Shown piece by piece: positions 8,767 through 17,945 of a DNA stretch of 57,936 nucleotides (positions are counted from its first letter, which is position 1; each line of letters opens with the position of its first letter). The position numbers were made by a program, and so were the translations under genes. A model generated the notes under the pieces. It made no database searches. It was not told the DNA's origin and saw only the letters and a program-made list of their open reading frames with translations. This DNA is from Deltaproteobacteria bacterium (GTDB lineage Bacteria; Myxococcota_C; UBA6777): positions 1 through 57,936 of the forward strand of contig PCBK01000127.1 in the NCBI GenBank assembly GCA_002731275.1. Direction: 5' to 3'.

Positions 8767-11700
8767 TGAGTGATTATGTCGAACCGATCGCCATCGTTGG
8801 GATAGGCGGCGTCTTTCCTGGCGCACCTGATCTCGATGCGTACTGGGAGATGATTCGCGATGGCCGCGACGCTGTTTGTGAAGTCCCTGCAGAGCGATGG
8901 ATTATGTCTCATGAAGATGCATTGTCTTCGAAGACAACCCCTGACAAGACGTACTCCAAGCGCGCCTGTCTGATCCACGACTTTACTCCAGAGTTCGATG
9001 GATTGTCCCTTGGTGATCTGCCTGTTGATGATCTTGATCCTCTCCATTTGATGACTCTTCACGCAGGTGCACAAGCGATTCGCGATGTCGAGATGTCTGC
9101 GGTTGATAGACAACGTGTCGGCGTGATCCTTGCGGCGATCGCGCTTCCAACGGAAGGTTCATCGACGTGGGGGCGGACACTGTATCAACAGTTTATGTCC
9201 GAAGCGCTTGGCGCGCCTGTGTCTCAGGACGCTTTGAACACCAAGGCGATGGCCGCGAAGGTCACGAGTTTTCCCGCCTCATTGCTCGCGAAAGCCTTGG
9301 GTGTTGGTGGAGGTTCGTACACACTCGATGCTGCGTGTGCGTCGTCGTTGTACTCTGTGAAGCTGGCGTGTGATGAATTGCGCGCTGGACGAGCTGATAT
9401 GATGGTGACAGGGGGAGTGTCTCGTCCCGACAACTTGTACACACAGATCGGCTTCAGTCAGCTCCAAGCGCTCTCTCCTTCGGGAGTATGCTCACCCTTT
9501 GACGCAAAGGGGGACGGATTGGTCGTGGGGGAAGGCGCTGGTGTCGTGATCTTGAAGCGACTGAAAGATGCGCTTGCACATGGCGATGAGATCCACGGTT
9601 TGATTCACGGCGTCGGACTCTCCAACGATATTGGTGGCAATCTCCTCGCGCCGGACAGCGAAGGCCAGCTTCGTGCGATGAAGAAGGCGTATGCGTTGAC
9701 CGGATGGGAGCCTCAAGAGGTCGATCTGATCGAGTGTCATGGGACGGGGACGCCACTCGGGGATAAGAAAGAAGTCGCGAGTCTTCAGGCGCTCTGGCAA
9801 GAAGCGGGCGCACAAAGTGAAGAGTGTGTGATTGGTTCGGTCAAGTCGATGATCGGTCACTTGTTGACTGCGGCATCTGTCGCTGGTTTGATCAAGGTCT
9901 TGTTGTCGATGAAGCACAAGACCCTTCCTCCGACAGCCCACTTTTCCAGTCCACCAGAGAGTATTCCTCTTGAGGGGAGCCCATTCTCGGTCCTCTCTGC
10001 CTCGCGACCATGGAAGCGTCGGCAAGAAGATTGCCCTCGAAAAGCCGCCGTCAGCGCCTTTGGATTTGGCGGTATCAACGCTCATATGTTGATCGAAGAG
10101 TGGGATGCCTCACACACATCAAAGTCATATGTCGAGTTCCCATCTTCCTCTCACTCTCCGCTTGCGATTGTCGGGATTGGTGTCCAAAACGGACACGCTC
10201 GTGATCTGGACTCGTTCCGAACGACGATGTGGCGAGGAGATTCATTGCTTGACTGGCGTCCTTCTACGCGGTGGCGTGGTTTTGAGTCTTCTGATCTGGT
10301 CGATGGTATGCCCTCTATGGGGGCGTACTTTGAACCTTACGATATGACGGTTGGTGAGTTTCGCATTCCGCCTCATGAGATCCCCCAGATTATGTCGCAA
10401 CAGTTGGTGATGCTCCAGGTCGCCGCAGAGGCTCTGCGTGACGCGGGGATGCCGCTGCGTGAAAGACGTCCCGAGATGGGGACGTGTATTGGGATCAACT
10501 TCGACTTTGAGACGACTGACTTTCACTTGCGTTGGGCGCTTTACGATCTTGGCCCTTCACTCTACGAAGCGAGCCATTCGGAGCTTCCATATGATGAGTG
10601 GTTTGTCACTGTCCAGGACGCGCTCTCAAGGCCTCTCAACGCGACGTCTACTGTTGGTTCGCTCGGTGGGATTGTTGGAAGTCGTGTCGCGAAGGAATTT
10701 CTGCTCGGTGGACCTTCTTTTGTGGTCTCGGCTGAAGAGGCCTCTGGTCTCCGTGCCCTTGAGGTCGCAGCGAGAGCACTGCAACAAGGTGAAGTCGATG
10801 CTGCGTTAGTCGGCGCAGTCGACCTGACAGGTGATATTCGTCAACTGCTTCAGCGTCATGTCGAGGGTGCCTATACATCTTCTTCCAAGTGTCTGCCTTT
10901 TGATGTCCGAGCTGATGGGACGCTCCCTGGTGATGCCGCTGTCGCCCTCGTGCTCAAGAGATATGACGATGCGCTCGCCGATCAAGATCACATCTACAGT
11001 GTGTTTCGCGGTGTTGGGTTTGCTTCTGGTTCAGATCAGGCATCTTTTGTCCCCAACGTGCAGGCGTGTGAAGCGGCTATCCATCGTGCTCACAAGGACG
11101 CAAGTGTCGAACGTTTTGACATCGGTCTGATCGAGGCAAATGGTAGCGGTATCATCGAAGAAGATCTTCATGAAGCCTACACCCTCACAAAAATGTACGC
11201 AGACGAAGAGCATCCCATCGCGGTCTCTACGTCGAAAAAGGCGACTGGTCACACTGGTGCTGCCGCAGGGTTGCTCTCTGTCGTTCACGCGAGCCTTTGT
11301 CTCTCCGATACACTTTTGCCAGCCTCACACAATGCGCCTGATTGTCTGCTCAACGAACCTTTCCATACCCCAAAGTGGCCACAACATTGGTTGCGAGATC
11401 AAGTGGATGGTTCGAGGCATGCGGCTGTTCATTGCTTGACCTCTGATGGGAACGCGGCACATGTATTGCTGGAGCAACCTCTACAACCCTCTGCACAACC
11501 CCCCGAAGGACAGACGAAGTGGGGCCTCTTCCCTGTGGCCTTCTCGGATGCACAAGAGGCAGCCACGCAAACCCAGCGATTGAAGGACTTCTTGCTACAG
11601 GCAACAGAGCCTTTTGAGATGGTCTCTCGTCGTTGGTGTGAGGCTTTTTCACCTTCCGAAGAAGACCTCATCTACTGCGTCGTGACATCTGATCGGGATC

Positions 11701-14700
11701 ACCTTCTCAGTGTACTCAAAGAGGTCGCGTCTTTGTGTGAAGCGGGTGATATGGATGGTCTCTCTGACATCTCCGGCGTATACTTTGCGCCGCGTCCACA
11801 CGCCAAAGACGGACAGGTCGCCTTTGTGTATCCTGGCTCTGGGAACCATTATTTCGGAATGGGGCGTGAACTGGGACTTCGCTGGCCACAAATCCTTCAC
11901 GAGCTGGACGCTGAGACTGAGAGATTGCGCACACAGTTGGTGACAGACAAGACCACACCCTGGCGTGCTGATTGGCCGTCCTCTTGGCGCAAAGAGGCGA
12001 AGGAGGAGCTGCTCTCTGACCCTCATAACACGATCTTCTCACAAGTCGTCCACGGTGGTTTTGTGACCCGTGTGATGCGTGGGTTTGGCCTTGAGCCAGA
12101 TGCGATGATCGGATACAGTCTCGGTGAATCCGCAGGTCTGTTTGCTCTAGAGGTCTGGCAAGATCGTTGCGAGATGCTCAATCGGATCCTGGCATCTCCT
12201 ATTTTCCGTAAGGAGCTTGGTCTAGAATACAGAGCCGCCAGAGAGGTCTGGGGGATTCCTGAAGGGGACGACTTTGATTGGAAAGTCTATGTCATTCCAA
12301 TGCCTGCAGAGGCCGTTCGCGAGGCCATTCCAGAAGACAGCCTGATCCGTTTGTTGATCGTCAACACACCTGATGAGTGTGTTGTTGGAGGAAGAGGGGC
12401 AGAGGTCGAAGTGTTCGTCAAAGGACTCGGGTGCAATGTCTTCCCACTAGAAGGTGTGATCACGGTCCATTGTGAGGCTTTGTCGCCTGTTGAGGATGCC
12501 TACAAAGCTCTTCATACATTTGAAGTCCATCCCGATGATACAGTTCGATATTATCGATGTTTTGATGGTCAATCATACGATGTGACGACAGAGAGCGCGG
12601 CGGACGCAGTGACTGCGCAGGCGCTTCATGGCTTCGACTTTACAAAGGTCATCGAGCAAGCCTACGAAGAGGGTGTGCGGTTTTTCTTTGAGATGGGGCC
12701 ACAAGCCTCTTGTTCGAGGATGATTCACAAGATCCTTGAGGGCAAAGATATCGTCGCACAATCGGCTTGTGTTCGATTTGAAGATGACGTTGAGAGTGTG
12801 CTCCGTATGCTCGCCCAGTGTCTTACGCACAAAGTACCTGTCTCGCTGGATATGTGGGTGGGTCAGCTCGACAGAGCGTCTGAGAGTGAATCGACACCCA
12901 AACAGGCTCCAAAAGTTGGTCTCCACGTCGGCGGCGAAGATATATATGCGGCGATGTCTTCATTGCGAGGTGAAGCGCCCAAAGAGGTTATTCTTCCGGT
13001 CCAACATGTCCAACCACCTACTTATTCAACACCGGCACCTGCCGTTGATACACAGAAGGTTCCCATGAAAGAGAAATCACCTCAACTCCCACCACAACAC
13101 TCGGCTCAACCTGTCTCTTCACAACCTGTGGCGTTGATGTCACAAGCACCTGTTGTGACACCCCAGACTTCTGCTCCAGTTGCACCTGTACACGCTGGCT
13201 ATATGGGGATGATGGAGGGGGTTCTTGCGACCGGTGCTGCTCACGGGGCGTATCTGGACATGGCGGCACGTGCGCAGTCTGAGATGGCGGCTGGGTTCAT
13301 GCTCCAAAACCACATCTTGCAGCAGATGGCGTATGCTTCACAAGGGCATGTGCAGCCGATGTTTCCTGCGCCTGTTGCGTACGCTCCTCTATCACAAGAA
13401 GAAGTATTCCAGCCATCTGTCCGCTACGATGGACCTGTCGCGTATGATTTTGATGAGTGTATGGAGTTTGCCGTTGGTAAGCTTGGGAACGTCTTTGGTC
13501 CTGCCTTTGCGGAGGTTGATACCTATCCTGTACGCGTGAGATTGCCCGATTATCCTTTGATGTTGGTCGATCGCATTATCTCCATTGAAGGTGAGATGGG
13601 TTCACTCGGTCCAGGACGTATTGTCACGGAGCACGTTGTCAAACCTGACGCGTGGTATCTCGATCATGGTCGAATGCCTGTCTGTGTGACTGTCGAAGCT
13701 GGGCAGGCGGATCTCTTCCTGTCTTCGTACTTGGGGATTGATCTTGCGGTCAAAGGAAAGCGCTCATATCGGCTGCTCGACGCGACCATTCATTTTCATC
13801 GCTCTCTTCCAAGAGCCGGAGAGATCATCTACTACGACATCCGTATCAATAAATTTGTGAAGCAGGGTGATGTGTATCTGTTCTTCTTTGAGTTTGACGG
13901 GACGATCAACGGAGAACCCCTTTTGACGATGCGTGATGGTTGTGCGGGCTTCTTTACACATGAAGAGGTCGACAACTCTGGCGGAATCATCCTCAAGGGA
14001 GAGGACCTTGTCTCGACACCTGGGAAGATCACAGGTGATTATGCTCCGTTGTTGCCCGTCCAAGACGAGCGGTGCGATGATCTACAGGTCGAGGCGTTGC
14101 GACGAGGTGATCTGGCGACGTGTTTTGGTCCGATGTTTTCGGGACTTCCATTGCAGTCTCCTGTCCGACTCCCGACAGGCTTTTTGGAGTTGTTCCACAG
14201 AGTCCTCGCGCTTGAGCCGGAAGGTGGGCGTTTTGGACTTGGCCGTGTGCAGGCACAAGCTGACATTCACCCGGATGATTGGTTTTTGACCTGTCACTTT
14301 GTCGATGACATGGTGATGCCAGGGACGTTGATGTACGAATGTTGTGCCCACACCCTGCGCGTTCTGTTGATGAGAATGGGGTGGGTTGATGAACATGAAG
14401 CTGTTCGTTATGAGCCCGTTCCTGGCGTCCATGCAGAGCTTAGTTGTCGAGGTCCTGTGCTCGTCGATACAAAGCAGGTGATGTACGAGGTCGAGATCAA
14501 AGAGATTGGCTATCGCCCAGAACCCTACGTTATCGCCGATGCTTTGATGTATGGTGATGGTCGTTGCATCGTGTCTTTCAAGAACATGTCCATCCAATTG
14601 ACAGGATCATCAAGAGAGCGTCTGGAGTCGCTTTGGTCTCATCTTTACAACGAGGCGCCTGTATGGACGACGTCTATGCCAGCCTTTCCAGTAGAGGACG

Positions 14701-15893
14701 CGCCTCCTCAGATGACACATCATCCTCTCTCACCCACCGGAAAACCCGTGTTGTATGACAAGGCGTCTATTCTCGCATACGCAGAAGGGAACCCTTCGGA
14801 GGCCTTTGGGGAGCCGTACAAGATCTTCGATGAAGGTCGTGTGCTCGCCCGTTTGCCACGTGACCCATATCTGTTTATGGATCGTGTTGTAGAGCTTGAA
14901 CCTCCACCTTGGGAGCTGAAAGCCGGTGGCTGGATCGAGTGTGAGTACGACGTTCCACCTGATGCCTGGTATTTTCGGGCCAATCGTCAGTCGACGATGT
15001 CCTTCGCCGTGCTGCTTGAGATCGCGTTGCAACCGTGTGGCTGGCTGGCTGCTTATGTCGGCTCTGCGCTCCACAGTGACCAAGACCTCTCTTTTCGTAA
15101 CCTCGGTGGTGAAGCGATCCTTCATGCGCCTGTGACACCGGACGCTGGTACGTTGACGATGAGAGTCCGTATGAAAGAGGTCTCAAAAGCTGGTGGGATG
15201 ATCATCGAGAAGTTCGATATGCTCGTCTACCAACACGGTCAATGTGTCTACGAAGGGGATACTTACTTTGGTTTCTTCTCAGACTCGGCGTTGGCGGAAC
15301 AGGTTGGTATCATCGACGCTGACAGTCGCCACTATCTCCCCACCGAGGAAGAAAAAGCCTCTTGCACAAGCGTTGTACTGGAAGACGCCGCGCCTTTGAC
15401 GCCTTACGATCCTTCGACGGACGCGGCGCCTTCGCTGTGTATGCCGGCAAAGGCGCTTCGTATGGTCGATGAGATTGAGCTCTTCTTGCCTGAGGGCGGA
15501 CCCGATAAGCTCGGCTTCTTACGTGGTGTCAAACACACCAATCCCGACGAGTGGTTCTTTCACGCACACTTCTATCAAGATCCCGTTTGGCCAGGTTCCT
15601 TGGGGCTTGAATCTTTCTTGCAGATCATGCGGTGGTATGCGATACAGCGCTGGCCTGAGAAGCAAGATACACACGAATTTGAGCCTATCGCGACCGGAGA
15701 ACCACACAAGTGGATCTATCGCGGGCAGATCCTACCAAAGCCTTCGAGGGTTGAGGTTGATGTCGTGATCAAAGAGGTCAAAGATGGTGAGCGTCCGTAT
15801 GTGAAAGCCGACGGATTCTTGAAAGTGAATGGATTGTACATCTACGAGATGGTCGATTTTGGGTTGCGTCTTGTGCCCCATTCGGCTGTCTGA
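8766..15893 (+). CDS. pfaC: PfaC-type PUFA synthase, KS-CLF-AT-(DH)4
   Basis: Second large subunit, 2375 residues. An N-terminal ketosynthase carries Cys191, His325 and His365. A chain-length factor follows at about 455-905, where the Cys position is Glu658 (VSAEEASG) and the first His motif is EANGSG, so it cannot do the Cys chemistry. An acyltransferase lies at about 1015-1360 with GYSLGES (Ser1118), taking the place of a separate PfaB. After a Pro-rich linker (about 1420-1500) come four FabA-like hotdog folds. The second and fourth keep the HF-xx-D-xx-x-PG active site (His1844, His2268) and the first and third look like pseudo-domains, as known for PfaC dehydratases. The C-terminus ends right after the fourth hotdog, with no acylglycerol-phosphate acyltransferase. 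The domain order otherwise matches myxobacterial Pfa3. Confidence 0.93.
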   Translation: MSDYVEPIAIVGIGGVFPGAPDLDAYWEMIRDGRDAVCEVPAERWIMSHEDALSSKTTPDKTYSKRACLIHDFTPEFDGLSLGDLPVDDLDPLHLMTLHAGAQAIRDVEMSAVDRQRVGVILAAIALPTEGSSTWGRTLYQQFMSEALGAPVSQDALNTKAMAAKVTSFPASLLAKALGVGGGSYTLDAACASSLYSVKLACDELRAGRADMMVTGGVSRPDNLYTQIGFSQLQALSPSGVCSPFDAKGDGLVVGEGAGVVILKRLKDALAHGDEIHGLIHGVGLSNDIGGNLLAPDSEGQLRAMKKAYALTGWEPQEVDLIECHGTGTPLGDKKEVASLQALWQEAGAQSEECVIGSVKSMIGHLLTAASVAGLIKVLLSMKHKTLPPTAHFSSPPESIPLEGSPFSVLSASRPWKRRQEDCPRKAAVSAFGFGGINAHMLIEEWDASHTSKSYVEFPSSSHSPLAIVGIGVQNGHARDLDSFRTTMWRGDSLLDWRPSTRWRGFESSDLVDGMPSMGAYFEPYDMTVGEFRIPPHEIPQIMSQQLVMLQVAAEALRDAGMPLRERRPEMGTCIGINFDFETTDFHLRWALYDLGPSLYEASHSELPYDEWFVTVQDALSRPLNATSTVGSLGGIVGSRVAKEFLLGGPSFVVSAEEASGLRALEVAARALQQGEVDAALVGAVDLTGDIRQLLQRHVEGAYTSSSKCLPFDVRADGTLPGDAAVALVLKRYDDALADQDHIYSVFRGVGFASGSDQASFVPNVQACEAAIHRAHKDASVERFDIGLIEANGSGIIEEDLHEAYTLTKMYADEEHPIAVSTSKKATGHTGAAAGLLSVVHASLCLSDTLLPASHNAPDCLLNEPFHTPKWPQHWLRDQVDGSRHAAVHCLTSDGNAAHVLLEQPLQPSAQPPEGQTKWGLFPVAFSDAQEAATQTQRLKDFLLQATEPFEMVSRRWCEAFSPSEEDLIYCVVTSDRDHLLSVLKEVASLCEAGDMDGLSDISGVYFAPRPHAKDGQVAFVYPGSGNHYFGMGRELGLRWPQILHELDAETERLRTQLVTDKTTPWRADWPSSWRKEAKEELLSDPHNTIFSQVVHGGFVTRVMRGFGLEPDAMIGYSLGESAGLFALEVWQDRCEMLNRILASPIFRKELGLEYRAAREVWGIPEGDDFDWKVYVIPMPAEAVREAIPEDSLIRLLIVNTPDECVVGGRGAEVEVFVKGLGCNVFPLEGVITVHCEALSPVEDAYKALHTFEVHPDDTVRYYRCFDGQSYDVTTESAADAVTAQALHGFDFTKVIEQAYEEGVRFFFEMGPQASCSRMIHKILEGKDIVAQSACVRFEDDVESVLRMLAQCLTHKVPVSLDMWVGQLDRASESESTPKQAPKVGLHVGGEDIYAAMSSLRGEAPKEVILPVQHVQPPTYSTPAPAVDTQKVPMKEKSPQLPPQHSAQPVSSQPVALMSQAPVVTPQTSAPVAPVHAGYMGMMEGVLATGAAHGAYLDMAARAQSEMAAGFMLQNHILQQMAYASQGHVQPMFPAPVAYAPLSQEEVFQPSVRYDGPVAYDFDECMEFAVGKLGNVFGPAFAEVDTYPVRVRLPDYPLMLVDRIISIEGEMGSLGPGRIVTEHVVKPDAWYLDHGRMPVCVTVEAGQADLFLSSYLGIDLAVKGKRSYRLLDATIHFHRSLPRAGEIIYYDIRINKFVKQGDVYLFFFEFDGTINGEPLLTMRDGCAGFFTHEEVDNSGGIILKGEDLVSTPGKITGDYAPLLPVQDERCDDLQVEALRRGDLATCFGPMFSGLPLQSPVRLPTGFLELFHRVLALEPEGGRFGLGRVQAQADIHPDDWFLTCHFVDDMVMPGTLMYECCAHTLRVLLMRMGWVDEHEAVRYEPVPGVHAELSCRGPVLVDTKQVMYEVEIKEIGYRPEPYVIADALMYGDGRCIVSFKNMSIQLTGSSRERLESLWSHLYNEAPVWTTSMPAFPVEDAPPQMTHHPLSPTGKPVLYDKASILAYAEGNPSEAFGEPYKIFDEGRVLARLPRDPYLFMDRVVELEPPPWELKAGGWIECEYDVPPDAWYFRANRQSTMSFAVLLEIALQPCGWLAAYVGSALHSDQDLSFRNLGGEAILHAPVTPDAGTLTMRVRMKEVSKAGGMIIEKFDMLVYQHGQCVYEGDTYFGFFSDSALAEQVGIIDADSRHYLPTEEEKASCTSVVLEDAAPLTPYDPSTDAAPSLCMPAKALRMVDEIELFLPEGGPDKLGFLRGVKHTNPDEWFFHAHFYQDPVWPGSLGLESFLQIMRWYAIQRWPEKQDTHEFEPIATGEPHKWIYRGQILPKPSRVEVDVVIKEVKDGERPYVKADGFLKVNGLYIYEMVDFGLRLVPHSAV

Positions 15894-15917
15894 TCATCAA
15901 CATGGGATAAGACATAC

Positions 15918-16952
15918 ATGCGTTACAACAAGGTTTATATCGAATCCATCGGGTATGAACTCGCTCCACATGTCGTTGGTTCCGACGACATCGAGGAGCA
16001 GCTCGCGCCCCTCTACAAGAAGCTGCACATCCCAGAGGGCCAACTCGAAGCCTGGACAGGTATCGAAGAGCGGCGCTTTTGGGATATCCAACACACGATG
16101 GCTGAGCACGCAGCCGTCGCCGGTAAAGACGCGCTGGAGCGAGCGGGCGTCGAGGCCAGCCAGATCGAGATGTTGATCTACGGCGGTGTCTGTCGTGACA
16201 ACCTCGAACCTGCGACGGCCTGCGCCGTCGCAGACGCTGTTGGCATCCCACAGGCCGCGCAGATCTTCGACGTCTCCAACGCCTGTTTGGGTGTCTTAAC
16301 AGGTGTGTTGCAGGTCGCGAATGCCATCGAATTAGGTCAGATCAAAGCTGGTCTGGTCGTCTCCTGTGAGTCTTCACGCCAGATCGTCGAGGCGACGATT
16401 CAAGAGTTGTTGGAAAAATCCGATATGGACACTCTTCGGACGTCTATCGCGACCTTGACAGGTGGCTCTGGTGCTGTCGGTGTCGTCGTGACACACGAGA
16501 GTATTACCAAAGGTGGGCATAAACTCGTCGGTGGCATCGTGAAGAACGCGAGTGAACATCATGAGCTGTGTCGCTGGGGACCTGATTCGGGAATCCCTGC
16601 GACCCGTCCGATGGTGATGGAGACAGACGCGCTTGGCGTCCTCAAATATGGCGTCATCTTGGGCGCACAAACCTATCGTGCTTTTCGCGAAGAGTTGGGG
16701 TGGGAGCTGCCTGATAAGGTGATCTGTCACCAAGTGGGGAGCGCACACCAAGAGCAGATCCTCAAGACCCTGGAGATTCCTGCAGGGCGAGACTTTACGA
16801 CGTATGAGTATCTCGGCAATATGGGGACCGTCGCGCTACCGTTGACGGCCTCGATCGCTGATGAACGTGGCTTCTTGCAATCTGGCGATAAGGTCGGATT
16901 CTTAGGCATTGGAAGTGGATTGAATTGCTTGATGTTGGGACTTGAGTGGTAA
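15918..16952 (+). CDS. oleA: OleA, acyl-CoA head-to-head condensing thiolase
   Basis: Non-decarboxylative Claisen condensation of two fatty acyl thioesters to a beta-keto acid, the first step of long-chain olefin synthesis. The protein has 344 residues and a thiolase/KAS III fold. The nucleophile is Cys123 in VSNACLG, with His271 (ICHQVGSAHQ) and Asn301 (YLGNMGT). Glu97 (DNLEPATA) lies 26 residues before the Cys. That is the same spacing as Glu117 and Cys143 of the Xanthomonas campestris enzyme, where the Glu is catalytic and reaches the partner subunit's active site. This is what separates OleA from ordinary FabH, so the call is firm. The gene starts 24 bases after pfaC on the same strand, which suggests that the synthase feeds this enzyme. 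Confidence 0.93.
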   Translation: MRYNKVYIESIGYELAPHVVGSDDIEEQLAPLYKKLHIPEGQLEAWTGIEERRFWDIQHTMAEHAAVAGKDALERAGVEASQIEMLIYGGVCRDNLEPATACAVADAVGIPQAAQIFDVSNACLGVLTGVLQVANAIELGQIKAGLVVSCESSRQIVEATIQELLEKSDMDTLRTSIATLTGGSGAVGVVVTHESITKGGHKLVGGIVKNASEHHELCRWGPDSGIPATRPMVMETDALGVLKYGVILGAQTYRAFREELGWELPDKVICHQVGSAHQEQILKTLEIPAGRDFTTYEYLGNMGTVALPLTASIADERGFLQSGDKVGFLGIGSGLNCLMLGLEW

Positions 16953-16967
16953 CAACACAGCGTACAC

Positions 16968-16981
16968 GTTGGACCTCCAAC
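16968..16981. other. Small inverted repeat between oleA and oleB
   Basis: GTTGGA-CC-TCCAAC is a perfect 6+6 inverted repeat in the 45-base oleA-oleB gap. No T-run follows, and the genes continue in the same direction, so a terminator is unlikely. It may be an RNA stability or processing element. Confidence 0.35.
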
Positions 16982-16997
16982 ACATAGAGAACAAACA

Positions 16998-17945
16998 ATG
17001 ACATTTGATATCACACCGTATCGCTCGATGTATCCCTTCTCATCCAATGAGGTTGAGATCAAAGGACACAAGTACCACTATCTCGATGAAGGCCAAGGTG
17101 AGACCTTGTTGCTCCTTCATGGCAACCCCACATGGTCCTTCTATTATCGCGAAGTCATCAAGGCGCTGCGAGATCGATACCGTGTGATTGTCCCCGATCA
17201 TATCGGCTGTGGGTTGTCCGACAAACCTTCCTCTGATGACTATCCCTACACATTGGACCGCCGCGTCGATGATGTCGAGGCGTTGATGGAACACCTCGGC
17301 CTCACTGAGGACATCACGTTGATCGCCCACGACTGGGGAGGGATGATCGCTGCGGGTTACGCGATACGACACACCTCCAAGATCCGTCGTATGGTGATGC
17401 TCAATACATCTTTCTTCATGCTGCCAGAAGGCAAAGGCTTACCTTGGCGTTTGTGGTTACTTCGCATGTTCCGTCCTTTCGCGACAGTTGCAGTGCAAGG
17501 GTTTAACGTCTTCTCGAAAGCCGCGACCTTTATGACAACCCAAAAGCCGCTCCCTGCAGAGGTCAAGAAGGCCTACCTCGCACCTTATGATTCATGGGCC
17601 AACCGTATCGCCGTGTTGCGTTTTGTGCAGGATATCCCACTCGTCGAAGGTGACACGAGCTATGAGACGTGTAAGTTTGTCCAAGAACATCTCGATCGCT
17701 TCGAAGATATCCCGCTGATGGTGTGTTGGGGTGAGCACGACTTTGTGTTCGACATGGACTTCTTTGCCGAGTGGAAGCGACGTTTCCCCAACGCAGAGTT
17801 TCATACCTTCCCTGATGCCGGGCACTATATCCTCGAAGACGTCCACGAAAAGGTTATCCCATTGATCGAGGACTTTTTGGTCAAGCACCCCATCTCTCTT
17901 GCCGTGACAGAGGAGTCCTCTCATGGAGCAGCATCACACACCTGA
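16998..17945 (+). CDS. oleB: OleB, beta-lactone decarboxylase (alpha/beta hydrolase)
   Basis: Alpha/beta hydrolase of the haloalkane dehalogenase-like group, 315 residues. In the Ole pathway OleB decarboxylates the beta-lactone made by OleC to the final alkene. Visible features are the oxyanion segment HGNPTWSF, the nucleophile Asp112 in AHDWGG, the acid region WGEHDF and catalytic His276 in DAGHYI. The Asp nucleophile rather than Ser supports OleB over a generic esterase. The 3' end overlaps oleC by 23 bases. In several lineages OleB and OleC are a single fused protein, so tight coupling fits. Confidence 0.92.
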   Translation: MTFDITPYRSMYPFSSNEVEIKGHKYHYLDEGQGETLLLLHGNPTWSFYYREVIKALRDRYRVIVPDHIGCGLSDKPSSDDYPYTLDRRVDDVEALMEHLGLTEDITLIAHDWGGMIAAGYAIRHTSKIRRMVMLNTSFFMLPEGKGLPWRLWLLRMFRPFATVAVQGFNVFSKAATFMTTQKPLPAEVKKAYLAPYDSWANRIAVLRFVQDIPLVEGDTSYETCKFVQEHLDRFEDIPLMVCWGEHDFVFDMDFFAEWKRRFPNAEFHTFPDAGHYILEDVHEKVIPLIEDFLVKHPISLAVTEESSHGAASHT

